From Streptomyces sp. CB02366 (lineage in GTDB: Bacteria > Actinomycetota > Actinomycetes > Streptomycetales > Streptomycetaceae): a stretch of 64,000 nucleotides of DNA. Of the stretch, positions 1 to 8,994 are shown piece by piece (position 1 is the stretch's first letter; each line of letters starts with the position of its first letter). Position numbers and translations under genes: made by a program. The stretch spans positions 1,037,952 to 1,101,951 of the forward strand of contig NZ_LIVT01000001.1 of assembly GCF_001905905.1 (NCBI RefSeq), written 5' to 3'. Below the pieces are notes generated by a model, which was not told where the DNA came from, did no database searches, and saw nothing but the letters and a program-made list of their open reading frames with translations.

Positions 1-2
1 CC

Positions 3-1097
3 GCGATGGCGCAGACGTACGCCCGCTGGGTCAACGACACCGGCGGCATCGACGGCCGCGAGCTGCGGGTGGTGGTCTGCGACGAGGGCGACACCACGCT
101 CGGCGCGGAGCGGTGCGCCCGGGAGGCCGTGGAGAAGAGGGTGGCCGCCGTCGTCGGCTCGTACAGCCGCCACGGCCAGAGCTTCATGCCCGCCCTGGAA
201 GCGGGCGGCGTCCCGTACATCGGCGGCTACGGGGCCTCCCCCGAGGAGTTCAGCAGCTACCTCTCGTACCCCGTCAACGGCGGCCAGCCGGCCCTGCTGG
301 CCGGTCACGGGCGGCAGCTGGGACGCAGCTGCGAGCGGGTTTCGCTGGTGCGCCCCGACTCGATCGGCGGCGACGGGATGCCGCCGCTCCTGAACAACGG
401 GCTGCTCGCCGCCGACCGGCCCGCCTCCACCGACATCGTGGCCCCGCTGGACGCCACCTCCTACGACGAGCAGGCCGCCCAGGCGCTGCGGGGGTCCGGG
501 GGCGGCTGTGTGACGGCGGTGCTCGGCGCCGGTACGGAGACCTTCTTCGACTCCTTCCGGCGGCTGGAGCCGGACGGCGGGCGGGTCAGGATCTCCTCCG
601 TGCTCGGCAGCGTCAGCCAGCCGCTCATCAACCGCACGGGCGGCCGGAACAGCCCCTTCGAGGGCGCCTACGTCACCGGCTGGTACCCGGACGCGAAGAA
701 CCCGCGCTGGAAGCAGATGCGCGAGGTGGTCGCCACCTACGCCTTCGGGGACAACCGCATCGACCCGGACGACACCGCGGTGCAGACGACGTGGATCGCG
801 TACACGGCGCTGCGGGCGGCCGTCCGGGCGGTCGGCGACGAGGACGTCACCCCGGGGCGGATCACCGCCGCCCTCAACCGGGGCGTCGAGGTGGACACCG
901 GCGGCCTCACCCCGAAGCTCCGGTGGCGCTTCGGGGATCTGGTCGGCACGGCGGGCTACCCGCGCATCGTCAATACGAAGGTGACGTTCCAGGTGGTCCG
1001 GGACGGCCGCCTCACCGCTCAGAAGAAGGGCTTCGTGGACGTCCAGGAAGCCCTGACGGACGCCCCGCTCGGCCAGGGCGGGTCCGGCGGGTCCTGA
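3..1097 (+). CDS. ABC transporter substrate-binding protein, branched-chain amino acid type (5' end outside window)
   Basis: This is the C-terminal ~365 residues of a periplasmic-binding-protein fold (Peripla_BP_6, LivJ-like). The opening residues ARWVNDTGGIDGREL match the usual VNxxGGIDGxxL segment about 40-60 residues into such proteins, and the frame stays open to the window edge, so the real start and any lipoprotein signal lie upstream. VAAVVGSYS and VPYIGGYGAS follow the family's first-lobe pattern. Such proteins bind small ligands outside the membrane, although many Streptomyces paralogues are orphan receptors. No permease or ATPase gene follows here. The specific ligand cannot be told. 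Family call is firm, function is not. Confidence 0.75.
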   Translation, partial: AMAQTYARWVNDTGGIDGRELRVVVCDEGDTTLGAERCAREAVEKRVAAVVGSYSRHGQSFMPALEAGGVPYIGGYGASPEEFSSYLSYPVNGGQPALLAGHGRQLGRSCERVSLVRPDSIGGDGMPPLLNNGLLAADRPASTDIVAPLDATSYDEQAAQALRGSGGGCVTAVLGAGTETFFDSFRRLEPDGGRVRISSVLGSVSQPLINRTGGRNSPFEGAYVTGWYPDAKNPRWKQMREVVATYAFGDNRIDPDDTAVQTTWIAYTALRAAVRAVGDEDVTPGRITAALNRGVEVDTGGLTPKLRWRFGDLVGTAGYPRIVNTKVTFQVVRDGRLTAQKKGFVDVQEALTDAPLGQGGSGGS

Positions 1098-1124
1098 CCC
1101 CGCCCCCGGCGGCGTCGGCGCCCC

Positions 1125-1179
1125 GGCATCGGCACGGCATCGGCACGGCATCGGCACGGCGCCCGCGGGACGCCGTGCC
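1125..1179. terminator. Tandem 11-bp repeat running into a convergent terminator hairpin
   Basis: Three perfect copies of GGCATCGGCAC (1125-1157) sit between the convergent stops at 1097 and 1189. The last copy feeds an 8-bp stem (GGCACGGC at 1153-1160 with GCCGTGCC at 1172-1179). A hairpin in this position could end transcription from both sides; the repeat itself may simply be slippage. Confidence 0.45.
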
Positions 1180-1188
1180 CGCCCCCGG

Positions 1189-2751
1189 CTACAGCTCGGT
1201 GTACGCGTGCTCGGTGAGGCCGTACTTGCCCGCGATCACGTTCCAGAGCCGGGACGCCTCGCGCTTGGCCTGGGTGGCCACCCCGCTCTGCTGGTTGCCC
1301 TTGGCCGTCTCGTTCGTCGACCGGGCGTGGCCGCCCTTGCAGACGGACTTGTTCTTCTTGGCCTGCCGCGCCCAGGTGGCGTAGTGCTCGTCGGCTGCCG
1401 CCGACGCCTTCCAGGCCCGGTTCAGCGCGGCGACCAGCTCCGCCTGCCGCGGAAGCTTGTCCACGGTCAGCCCGTCGAGCCGGGTCACCAGGTCACGGCG
1501 CTGCTGGGCGGCGCCCCGGAGATCGGCGTTCGCCCGGTCCAGGTCCTTGCAGGACTTGATCTTCTCCACCGCGCTGATCACCGCCGCCCGGCTGTCGTTG
1601 CTGTCGGCCAGCAGCTTGTCCAGCGCCTCGGCCTGCGGCTTGGCCGGGTCGGGCGGCGCGGCCTCGGTGCTGGGACCGGTGGGCCGCGAACTCTGCGAGG
1701 CGACCGGCTGCTTGTCGTCGTCCGGGCCGTCGCCGCCGCTCATCAGCGCGCCCGCGCCGAGACCGATGACCGCGCAGCCGACGACGACGGCGGCGATCAG
1801 CGGAACGTGGGCGGACCGCCGACGCGGGGGGGCGCCGTCGTGCTGGGCCGTCCCGGCCTGCTCCGGGCGGCTCTGGAAGCCCCGGGCCCCGGAGTCGTGA
1901 CCGCCGCCGGGCGCCTGCGGGGGGCCGCCCTGGGGCCGGGGGGCCTGCCGCTGGTACGGGGACGGGGCCGGGGGGCCCGCGTCGAACTGGGGCAACTGCT
2001 GGGTGGCGCCCGCCGGTTCCTCCGAACGGAACAGGTTGTCGAACTCCGCGGGCGGCTGCCGGTCCTCCGGAGCGCCCGGCCTGATCCCGTACGGGGCGCC
2101 GCCGGGCACCGGGGGTATGTACTGGGTCGCGTCGGCGTCCCCGCCGCCCGGCCGGGGCGCCACAGGGCCGGGGCCGCCGGGGACGGGCGCGATGTACTGC
2201 GTCGCGTCCGCGTCCCCGCCGGGAGCCCCCTGACCGCCCTGACCGCCCGGGCCGCCCGGGCCGCCGTAGCTTCCTGGGCTCCCCGGAGCGCCCCGCCCGG
2301 CCTCCGGTGGCAGCGGCTGTGCGTACGGCAGCGGCTGGGACGGGTCGTGCCCCTGGTACTGCGGGGCGTACGGCGAAGGGGGTTGCGGGGCGTGCTGCTG
2401 CGCCGGCGGGTACGCGCCGTGCTGCTGCGCCTGCGGGTACGCCCCGGGCTGCTGGTACCCCTCCGCGGGCCCCGGCTGCTGCACGGGCGGCAGGGGCTGC
2501 GCCGGCGGGTAGCCGTAGCCCCCCTGCGGCTGGTGGTCCGACTGCTGGGGCTGCTGGGGCGCGGTGGACTGCGGGCCCCAGGGCTGCCCCCACGGCTGCC
2601 CCCCGGCGGGCGTCGCCTGTTCGCCCCGGCCTTCCTGCCCGGCCGCTCCCGGGGTCCAGGGGGGTCCGCCGTCGGCGGGCAGCACGACACCCTCGTGCGC
2701 GGGTCGTGCGGCGGGGAGCTGCTGCTCGCCGTCCTGTCCGCTCTGCGTCAC
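1189..2751 (-). CDS. Pro/Gly/Gln-rich single-pass membrane protein with DADATQYI motifs
   Basis: The protein has 520 residues. The first ~310 are low complexity, rich in Pro, Gln, Gly and Tyr, and contain two copies of DADATQYI followed by PPVPGG or APVPGG. One transmembrane helix (about residues 316-340, HVPLIAAVVVGCAV...) follows a basic RRR stretch, and a ~170-residue Lys/Ala-rich helical domain with two cysteines ends at TELeu. This suggests an N-in topology with a disordered cytoplasmic arm and an extracytoplasmic helical domain. The Thr in DADATQYI looks like a possible kinase/FHA docking motif, as in other actinobacterial membrane proteins with Pro-rich arms, but that is inference. It is not recognised as a named gene and stands alone between the NsdA-like gene and the convergent ABC gene. 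Confidence 0.7.
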   Translation of the reverse strand: MTQSGQDGEQQLPAARPAHEGVVLPADGGPPWTPGAAGQEGRGEQATPAGGQPWGQPWGPQSTAPQQPQQSDHQPQGGYGYPPAQPLPPVQQPGPAEGYQQPGAYPQAQQHGAYPPAQQHAPQPPSPYAPQYQGHDPSQPLPYAQPLPPEAGRGAPGSPGSYGGPGGPGGQGGQGAPGGDADATQYIAPVPGGPGPVAPRPGGGDADATQYIPPVPGGAPYGIRPGAPEDRQPPAEFDNLFRSEEPAGATQQLPQFDAGPPAPSPYQRQAPRPQGGPPQAPGGGHDSGARGFQSRPEQAGTAQHDGAPPRRRSAHVPLIAAVVVGCAVIGLGAGALMSGGDGPDDDKQPVASQSSRPTGPSTEAAPPDPAKPQAEALDKLLADSNDSRAAVISAVEKIKSCKDLDRANADLRGAAQQRRDLVTRLDGLTVDKLPRQAELVAALNRAWKASAAADEHYATWARQAKKNKSVCKGGHARSTNETAKGNQQSGVATQAKREASRLWNVIAGKYGLTEHAYTEL

Positions 2752-2939
2752 CGGGACTCCTACGTGTGAACCTACGGAATCGTCGGCTCACGCTATCGGG
2801 TGGCCGCCCGCCTCCGCCAAGCGCGTGGTGCCCCTCACCGCCCCTTCACAGGGCGGGTAACATCCCTCGGCCCCACGGCGCTGTTCATGTCCGGACCGCC
2901 GCGAACACGGTCCGGACAGCGCCGGGGACCACCTCTTCC

Positions 2940-4322
2940 TCACGCCGCCTGGAGCTCCAGGCGCTCGCCGAACTCCCGTACCGCGGGATCCTCGCCGAAG
3001 GGGGCCAGCCGCTGCTGGAGGTCGTCGAGGTATTCGGCGCCCCGGCTGGAGCGCACCGTCGCCAGCAGCTCCATCGCCCGCGTCCCCGTGTGGCAGGCCC
3101 GCTCCACCTCGCGCTGCTGGACCTGCGCCGACGCCAGCAGCACCAGCGCGATGCCCCGGCGCCGGGCGCGGGTCTCCGGCAGCGCGGCCAGCGCCTCCTT
3201 GGCCCGCCGGGCCGCCTCGTGCGACTGCCCCAGGTCCCGGTGGCAGTGGGCCAGTTCGTCCGCGAGGTACCCCGCGTCGAAGTGCCGGATCCAGACCGGG
3301 TCGTCGCCGGTGTCCGGGTCGGCCTGCTCCAGCGCGGCGGTCGCGCGCCCCGCCACCGCGTGACAGGTCCGGGCGTCCCCGAGCAGCGCGTGGCCCCGGG
3401 CCTCCGCCGCGTAGAACATCGCCTGCGCGCGGGGGGTGACCTGGCCCCGGGCCCCTTCCTGGGCGGCGCGGGCCAGTTGGGCGATCTCGCGGGGGTTGCC
3501 GAGCTGGGCGGCGAGGTGGCTCATCGACGCGGCGAGCACGTAGCCGCCGTACGCGCGGTCGCCCGCCGCCTGCGCGAGCCGCAGCGCCTGGATGTAGTAG
3601 CGCTGGGCGAGCCCCGGTTGGCCGGTGTCGACCGCCATGTAGCCGCCCAGCTCGGTGAGCCGGGCCACCGCGGCGAACAGCCGCCGCCCCACCTGTTCGC
3701 GGTACGACCCCGAAAGCAGCCCGGAGACCACGCTGTTGAGGTAGTGCACGAGCACCGGCCGCACATGGCCGCTGCCGAAGCGGTGGTCGAGGTCGGTCAG
3801 GGACGCGGTCATCGCGCGCACCGCCTCGACGTCGGCCATTCCGACCCGGGCCCCCGCCGTCCGCTCGACCTGCGCGTCCGGGCCCGAGATCAGCCAGTCC
3901 CGGCTGGGCTCGACCAGCGCGGAGGCGGCGACCGCCGACCCGGTGAGCAGGTCGCGGCGGCCCACGTCGCTGCGCCACAGCTCGCAGACCTGCTCGACGG
4001 CCCCGGCGACGGTCGGCGCGTACTGGAGGCCGACGCCGGACGCCAGGTTCTTGCCGTTGGCCATGCCGATCTCGTCGATCGTGACCGACCGGCCGAGCTT
4101 GCGGCCCAGCGCCTCGGCGATGACCCCCGGGGCCCGGCCGCGGGGCTGCTGCCCGCGCAGCCAGCGGGCCACGGAGGTCTTGTCGTAGCGCAGGTCGAGT
4201 CCGCGCTCGGCCCCGACCATGTTCACGCGGCGGGCGAGGCCGGCGTTGGAACAGGCGGCCTCCTGGATGAGCGTCTGGAGCCGTTCGTTGGGCTGGCGGG
4301 CTACGAGAGGCCTTGCAGCCAT
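2940..4322 (-). CDS. NsdA-like helix-turn-helix / TPR-type regulator
   Basis: This 460-residue protein has the Streptomyces NsdA-family architecture. The N-terminal ~80 residues (QEAACSNAGLARRVN ... YDKTSVARWLRGQQPRGRAPGVIAEALGRKLGR) form a degenerate helix-turn-helix. They are followed by the conserved VEQVCELWRSDVGRRDLLTGS block and by ~330 residues of TPR-like helical repeats. NsdA-type proteins in Streptomyces negatively affect sporulation and antibiotic production, but several paralogues exist per genome and this one's target is unknown. The start MAARPLVARQPNERL is chosen because it aligns with the family's conserved beginning; an upstream in-frame extension to 4442 lacks conserved sequence. 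Transcribed alone and divergent from the primase-like gene. Confidence 0.8.
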   Translation of the reverse strand: MAARPLVARQPNERLQTLIQEAACSNAGLARRVNMVGAERGLDLRYDKTSVARWLRGQQPRGRAPGVIAEALGRKLGRSVTIDEIGMANGKNLASGVGLQYAPTVAGAVEQVCELWRSDVGRRDLLTGSAVAASALVEPSRDWLISGPDAQVERTAGARVGMADVEAVRAMTASLTDLDHRFGSGHVRPVLVHYLNSVVSGLLSGSYREQVGRRLFAAVARLTELGGYMAVDTGQPGLAQRYYIQALRLAQAAGDRAYGGYVLAASMSHLAAQLGNPREIAQLARAAQEGARGQVTPRAQAMFYAAEARGHALLGDARTCHAVAGRATAALEQADPDTGDDPVWIRHFDAGYLADELAHCHRDLGQSHEAARRAKEALAALPETRARRRGIALVLLASAQVQQREVERACHTGTRAMELLATVRSSRGAEYLDDLQQRLAPFGEDPAVREFGERLELQAA

Positions 4323-4596
4323 ATGTCCCCCTGAAATATCGGTTATGCACAGTGATCGGTGGAAGGGATCACTGCCCGGCACATACACAAGAAATGCGCA
4401 TATTCCTTCGTCATTCGGCAGGGCCGTGGCGCGTCGCGCCACGGCGCCGGGGTCGGGGCGGGCCCGGCTCCGGTCCTGGGGGTGGTTACCCGGACTTCGG
4501 CGCCACGCCTCATGCGCGCCCCCGCCCGTGCTCCGATGCGCCCCGCGCGTGGGGGCGGTGCGCCGGTCCCCGGTTCAGGGCAGGCCGTAACCCCTG
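4323..4596. other. Divergent intergenic region, 274 bp
   Basis: This segment separates the start of the NsdA-like gene (leftward) from the primase-like gene (rightward). The A+T-richer part at 4325-4420 (TGAAATATCGGTTATGCACAG) is the likely promoter zone of the regulator. I see no convincing -35/-10 pair and no RNA gene. Confidence 0.4.
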
Positions 4597-5298
4597 GTGA
4601 CGACGGGAGTTGTGCTGGACGTGGAAGAGCCCATCGGAGTCACGGAAGCCGCGCAGGTCCCCCAGCAGCGGAGCGAGCCGCTGCTCGACGCCGCGGTGCG
4701 GTATGCGGAAGAGCGTCACTGGGACGTGTTCCCCGGCGCCTGGCTGGAGGTGGTGGGCGGTGCGGAGCGGTGTTCCTGCGGCGATACCGGCTGCGCCCTG
4801 CCCGGGGCCCACGCGGACCGGCCGGACTGGGCGGGCCGGGCGACCGGCAGCGGGGCGGCGGCCCGGCGGATGTGGACGCGGCAGCCCCGCTCCTCGGTGC
4901 TGCTGCCGACCGGGCGCGCGTTCGACGCGCTGGAGGTCCCGGAGTCCGCGGGCTTCCTGGCACTGGCCCGGATGGAGCGGATGGACCTGACGCTCGGCCC
5001 GGTCACCCGCACCCCCGACCGCCGGATGCTGTTCTTCGTGCTGCCGGGGGCCGCCCCCAAGGTCGCCGACCTGGTGCGCGCGCTCGGCTGGAACGCGGAG
5101 GCGATCGACCTGACCGGCCGCGGCGAGGGCCACTACGTCGCCGCCCCGCCCACCCGGGTCGGCGGCCGGGGGGCCGTGCAGTGGGCCCGCCGGCCCAACC
5201 ACGCCAACCGGTGGCTGCCCGAGGCGGGCGAGTTGATCAGCCCGCTGGCGTACGCCTGCGCCCGCGAGGCCGCCGACGCCCGCGCCAGGACCGCGTAG
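4597..5298 (+). CDS. Bifunctional DNA primase/polymerase-like (Prim-Pol N-terminal fold) protein
   Basis: A 233-residue protein of the kind annotated in Streptomyces as bifunctional DNA primase/polymerase. It has an AVRYAEERHWDVFPGAWLE opening, a CSCGDTGCALPGAHADRPDW cysteine/histidine segment, and a later PPTRVGGRGAVQWARRP block corresponding to the family's PPSxxxG...W signature. The catalytic acidic triad expected of active Prim-Pol enzymes is not evident, so a non-catalytic role is possible. The GTG at 4597 opens the longest frame; a GTG at 4612 just after GGGAG is an alternative start. The gene stands alone, and no replication genes are nearby. Confidence 0.65.
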   Translation: MTTGVVLDVEEPIGVTEAAQVPQQRSEPLLDAAVRYAEERHWDVFPGAWLEVVGGAERCSCGDTGCALPGAHADRPDWAGRATGSGAAARRMWTRQPRSSVLLPTGRAFDALEVPESAGFLALARMERMDLTLGPVTRTPDRRMLFFVLPGAAPKVADLVRALGWNAEAIDLTGRGEGHYVAAPPTRVGGRGAVQWARRPNHANRWLPEAGELISPLAYACAREAADARARTA

Positions 5299-5395
5299 CG
5301 ACCGGACCGTCCAGGCCGCTCGAACCGCTCGGGCCGCTCAGGACGTTCGACCCGCTCTAGCCGTTCGGCCCGCTCGGCCCGTTCGGCGCCGGAGC
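5299..5395. repeat. Degenerate ~9-10 bp repeat tract (CCGCTCGGNCCG-like)
   Basis: The bases after the primase-like stop are a run of near-repeats of CCGCTC and GGNCCGCTC, with seven or more copies of different spacing before the ABC operon. This is simple-sequence drift in an intergenic spacer; no gene is visible in it. Confidence 0.5.
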
Positions 5396-5487
5396 CCGTC
5401 GCCCCTCCCCGGCGGCCGGGCCTCGCCGGGCGTCCGGGGCCTTTCGTAGGGTGTCCTCACCACGTGGGGATATCGAAAGGCTGTGCC

Positions 5488-6318
5488 ATGTCGGACCGGG
5501 CGGATGCGCGTACGGAGACAGACGACGCGGGGGCGGGCGGTGCCCGGAAGGCGCCGCCCGCCGTGCGCGTCCAGGGGCTGTGGAAGCGGTTCGGGGAGCA
5601 GGTCGCCGTCTCGGGGATCGATCTGGAGCTGCCCGCGGGGAAGTTCGTCGGCCTGGTGGGGCCCAACGGGGCGGGCAAGACGACGACGCTCTCGATGGTC
5701 ACCGGGCTGCTGCGGCCCGACATGGGGAAGATCGAGGTCGCGGGTCACGACGTGTGGGCCGACCCGGTCGAGGTGAAGTCCCGGATCGGCGTCCTGCCCG
5801 AGGGGCTGCGCCTGTTCGAGCGGCTTTCGGGGCGTGAACTCCTCGCCTACAACGGCCGGTTGCGCGGCCTGCCCGGCGACGAGGTCGACAAGCGGGCCAC
5901 ACAGCTGCTGGACGTCCTCGACCTCGCGGGCTCGCAGCACAAGCTGGTCGTGGACTACTCGACCGGCATGCGGAAGAAGATCGGGCTCGCTGCCGCCCTG
6001 CTCCACAACCCCGAAGTGCTGTTCCTGGACGAACCGTTCGAGGGCGTCGACCCCGTCTCGGCGCAGACCATCCGGGGCGTGCTGGAGCGCTACACCCGGT
6101 CCGGGGCGACGGTGGTCTTCTCCAGCCACGTGATGGAGCTGGTCGAGTCGTTGTGCGACTGGGTCGCGGTGATGGCGGCGGGCCGGATCAAGGCCCGGGG
6201 CACGCTGGAGGAGGTCCGGGGCGACGCCCCCACCCTCCAGAACGCCTTCCTCGAACTGGTCGGCGCGGGCGGCCGGGACACCGGCGACTCCCTCGACTGG
6301 CTGGGCGGCGCCCGATGA
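5488..6318 (+). CDS. ABC transporter ATP-binding protein
   Basis: A 276-residue nucleotide-binding subunit of the ABC-2 exporter type (CcmA-like). Walker A GPNGAGKT lies at residues 58-65, the signature STGMRKK near 158, and Walker B VLFLDEP near 177-183, followed by a switch His in SSHVMELVE. The SSHV switch and C-terminal TLQNAFLELVG segment are typical of this branch. It overlaps the next gene by ATGA (6315-6318), so the two are translationally coupled and form one exporter. The ATG at 5488 is preceded by the purine run GAAAGG. Substrate is unknown. Confidence 0.9.
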   Translation: MSDRADARTETDDAGAGGARKAPPAVRVQGLWKRFGEQVAVSGIDLELPAGKFVGLVGPNGAGKTTTLSMVTGLLRPDMGKIEVAGHDVWADPVEVKSRIGVLPEGLRLFERLSGRELLAYNGRLRGLPGDEVDKRATQLLDVLDLAGSQHKLVVDYSTGMRKKIGLAAALLHNPEVLFLDEPFEGVDPVSAQTIRGVLERYTRSGATVVFSSHVMELVESLCDWVAVMAAGRIKARGTLEEVRGDAPTLQNAFLELVGAGGRDTGDSLDWLGGAR

Positions 6319-7952
6319 GCGTGCTGGACGCCCCGGTCTCCGCGGCGGCCCCGGCCGCCCCGACGACGGGCCTGACCCCGGTCTTCGTACGCCTCAAGCT
6401 GACGCTGCTGCGCAACGGGCTGCGGCAGTCCTCCGGGCGCAGGGCGGCCTTCGTCGTCTCCCTCGTCCTCACCCTCCTGCTCGCGGCGGGCCAGGTCCTC
6501 GGCCTGGTCCTGCTGCGCGGCAACGAGCACGCCGGCACCGTCGTGGTGCTGCTCACCGGCCTCGTGGCGCTCGGCTGGGCGGTGCTGCCGCTGTTCTTCC
6601 CCAGCGGGGACGACACCCTCGACCCGACCCGGCTGGTGATGCTGCCGCTGCGGCCCGAGCCGCTGATCCGGGCCCTGCTGGTCTCCTCGATGATCGGCAT
6701 AGGCCCGCTGTTCACCCTGTGCCTGGTGGTCGGTTCGGTCCTCGCGCTGGCGCACGGGGCGGGGGGCGCGCTGTTCGCGGTGGTCGCCGTCCCGCTGGCG
6801 ATGCTGCTGTGCGTGGCGCTGTCCCGGGCGGTGGCCACGGCCAACGTACGGCTGCTGAACTCCCGCAAGGGCCGCGACCTCGCCGTGCTCAGCGGGCTGG
6901 TGATCGCGGTGGGCATCCAATTCGTCAACTTCGGCGCGCAGCGGCTCGGCCAGGCGGGCGGGCTCTCCACGCTGGACCCGGTGGCGGACGTGGTGCGCTG
7001 GCTGCCCGGGGCCTCCGCCGTGGCGTCGGTGGACGCGGCCTCGGACGGCTCGTACGGGACCGCGGTCGCGCAGCTCCTGATCACCGCGGCGGCCCTGGCG
7101 GCGCTGATGCGGCTCTGGCAGCGGAGCCTGGTGAAGCTGATGACCGCGCCGGACGGTTCGACCCTGGCGGCGGCGGAACCGGAGCGCACGGGGTCCGGTC
7201 GGCGCGGGCTCTCGGCGCTGCTGCCGGAGGGGCGTACGGCGACGGTGATGCAGCGGAGCCTGCGGTATGTGGCGCGGGATCCGAAGACGAAGGCCGCCTG
7301 GGTGACGGCGCTGGCGGTCGGGGCGATCGTGCCGCTGCTCAACGCGGTCCAGGGCACCGGCTCGGTCTACTTCGCGTGCTTCGCCGCCGGGATGCTCGGC
7401 ATGCAGATGTACAACCAGTTCGGCCAGGACACCTCGGCCTTCTGGATGGTGGCGCTGACGATCTCCTCGACCCGGGACGCGTACGTCGAACTGCGGGCGC
7501 GGGCGTTCGTCCTGCTGCTGCTCACCCTGCCGTTCACGCTGGTCGTCTGCGTGGCGACGGCGGCGCTGATCGGTGACTGGCGGTCGCTGCCGGGGGCGCT
7601 GGGCCTGTCCTTCGCGCTGCTGAGCGCGATGCTGGCGACGGGAGCGGTGGCGTCGGCGCTGTTCCCGTACTCGATTCCGCAGGAGGGCGCGTTCAAGAAC
7701 GTGGTGCCGGGCCAGGGCGGTCTGGCCTGGATCTCGATCCTCGGCGGGATGGTGGCGGCCGGGCTGCTGGCGTCGCCGGTGATCGCGGCGACGGTCTGGA
7801 TGCACCTCTCGGACCACCACGACGCGTTGTGGTTCATGGTGCCGGGCGGGCTGGCGTACGGGGTGCTCGTCGGCTGGGCGGGGCTGAGGATCGCCGCCCC
7901 GCGCACGGCGAACCGGCTGCCGGAGATCCTGGCGGCGGTCAGCAGGGGCTGA
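6315..7952 (+). CDS. ABC-2 type exporter membrane protein (permease partner)
   Basis: A 545-residue polytopic membrane protein with about 10-12 hydrophobic segments grouped in two halves, around a hydrophilic middle (about residues 285-320) that carries RTGSGRRGLSALLPEGRTATVMQRSLRYVARDPKTK. The repeated motif RDPK before the second half is typical of large actinobacterial exporter permeases of this class. It starts within the stop of the ATPase gene and must work with it. No regulator is adjacent and the cargo cannot be predicted. Confidence 0.85.
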   Translation: MSVLDAPVSAAAPAAPTTGLTPVFVRLKLTLLRNGLRQSSGRRAAFVVSLVLTLLLAAGQVLGLVLLRGNEHAGTVVVLLTGLVALGWAVLPLFFPSGDDTLDPTRLVMLPLRPEPLIRALLVSSMIGIGPLFTLCLVVGSVLALAHGAGGALFAVVAVPLAMLLCVALSRAVATANVRLLNSRKGRDLAVLSGLVIAVGIQFVNFGAQRLGQAGGLSTLDPVADVVRWLPGASAVASVDAASDGSYGTAVAQLLITAAALAALMRLWQRSLVKLMTAPDGSTLAAAEPERTGSGRRGLSALLPEGRTATVMQRSLRYVARDPKTKAAWVTALAVGAIVPLLNAVQGTGSVYFACFAAGMLGMQMYNQFGQDTSAFWMVALTISSTRDAYVELRARAFVLLLLTLPFTLVVCVATAALIGDWRSLPGALGLSFALLSAMLATGAVASALFPYSIPQEGAFKNVVPGQGGLAWISILGGMVAAGLLASPVIAATVWMHLSDHHDALWFMVPGGLAYGVLVGWAGLRIAAPRTANRLPEILAAVSRG

Positions 7953-7973
7953 GCCGCCGGGGCGCCCCCGGCC

Positions 7974-8912
7974 CTACGGGGCGACCGGCTCCCGGTCGTC
8001 CCGGTCCCCCAGGTCGTCCCGGTCGTCGCGGTCCCCCCGGTCGTCGCGGTCGGCCTCGGCCAGCTGGTCCAGGAAGGGTTCCACCGCGGCCCGCCAGCCC
8101 TCCGGCTGGTCGTAGTGGAGGAGGTGCCCCGCGTCCGGCACCTCCGCGTACTGGCCGCGCGGCAGGACCCGGACCATCTCTTGGGCCTCGGCCCGGCCCA
8201 GCTCCCCGTCGAGGCCGCGCAGCACCAGGGTGGGGCACCGGACCTGGGTCAGCTCCTCCCAGTGGGCGTCGTAGACCCAGGTGGCGCGGGTGTGGAGCAT
8301 CTGGCGGCGGGAGAAGACGGGCCGCCAGCCGTCCTCCCGCTCGGCCATCACCTCGGCGTAGAACGCGCCGCGCGAGGGGTTGGGCCGCTCCACCCAGGGA
8401 TCGTCCTCGCCGAACCACTTCCGTACGTCGGCGAGGGTGGCGAACGGCAGCGGCCAGGCGTCGAACCAGTCGCTCCACTCGCGCTGGGAGGCGGCCCCGA
8501 GGGCGGAGGCCCGCATGTCGCAGACGACGAGGGCGCGGACGAGGTCGGGGCGCTTGGCGGCGAGCTGCCAGCCGGTGAGCGCTCCCATGGCGTGGCCGAT
8601 GACGATGACCGGGCCGAGCCCGAGCTGTTCGATCGCGGCCTCGGCGTCGGCGACGTAGGCGTCGCGGGTGTACGGGCCGCCGGCGGGCTTGTCGCTGCGG
8701 CCGTGGCCCCGCTGGTCGAGGCCGACCGCCCGGTACCGCTCGGAGAGCCAGCGGGCGGTGGGGGCCCAGTGCGAGGCCCGGCCCATCAGTCCGTGCAGCA
8801 GTAAGACCCCGGGCGGCCGGTCCGCCTCGGTGCGCCCCTTGGGCGGCTCGGCGAACTCCCATGCCGCCAGGCGTACGCCGTCGGTACCGGTCACGTCGGT
8901 GCGCCGCACCAT
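7974..8912 (-). CDS. Alpha/beta hydrolase-fold protein lacking the serine nucleophile
   Basis: A 312-residue alpha/beta hydrolase with the oxyanion HGLMG (residues 40-44), the conserved LDQRGHGRS strand, and the terminal histidine in DAGHLLHYDQP. The nucleophile elbow reads GHAMG (106-110), with Ala108 in place of the usual Ser, Cys or Asp, so ordinary hydrolysis is not expected unless another residue substitutes. The last ~25 residues are a charged DRDDRGDRDD-type repeat, probably disordered. It is convergent with the exporter operon. A TATACG -10 box and a LexA-like box lie upstream. Confidence 0.8.
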   Translation of the reverse strand: MVRRTDVTGTDGVRLAAWEFAEPPKGRTEADRPPGVLLLHGLMGRASHWAPTARWLSERYRAVGLDQRGHGRSDKPAGGPYTRDAYVADAEAAIEQLGLGPVIVIGHAMGALTGWQLAAKRPDLVRALVVCDMRASALGAASQREWSDWFDAWPLPFATLADVRKWFGEDDPWVERPNPSRGAFYAEVMAEREDGWRPVFSRRQMLHTRATWVYDAHWEELTQVRCPTLVLRGLDGELGRAEAQEMVRVLPRGQYAEVPDAGHLLHYDQPEGWRAAVEPFLDQLAEADRDDRGDRDDRDDLGDRDDREPVAP

Positions 8913-8955
8913 CGTCCTGGCACCCCCTTCTGGTCCTCGTTCTGGCCGCGATCAC

Positions 8956-8994
8956 CGTATAGTCGCGCCGCCAGGCTATCGAACTTGTATTCGA
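8956..8994 (-). promoter_or_regulatory. Promoter with LexA-like box for the hydrolase gene
   Basis: Read leftward, TATACG (8956-8961) is a good -10, with TTCGAT as a -35 at 16-bp spacing. The -35 overlaps TCGAACTTGTATTCGA (8979-8994), which differs at one position from the Streptomyces LexA consensus TCGAAC-N4-GTTCGA. The box lies about 70 bp before the start codon. Damage control is plausible but unproven. Confidence 0.4.

Noticed and set aside
2307..4334. Rightward 675-codon open frame opposite the membrane protein and NsdA-like genes
   Set aside because: Composition (Arg/Gly/Pro/Ala) is a GC-frame shadow and the opposite strand encodes recognisable proteins.
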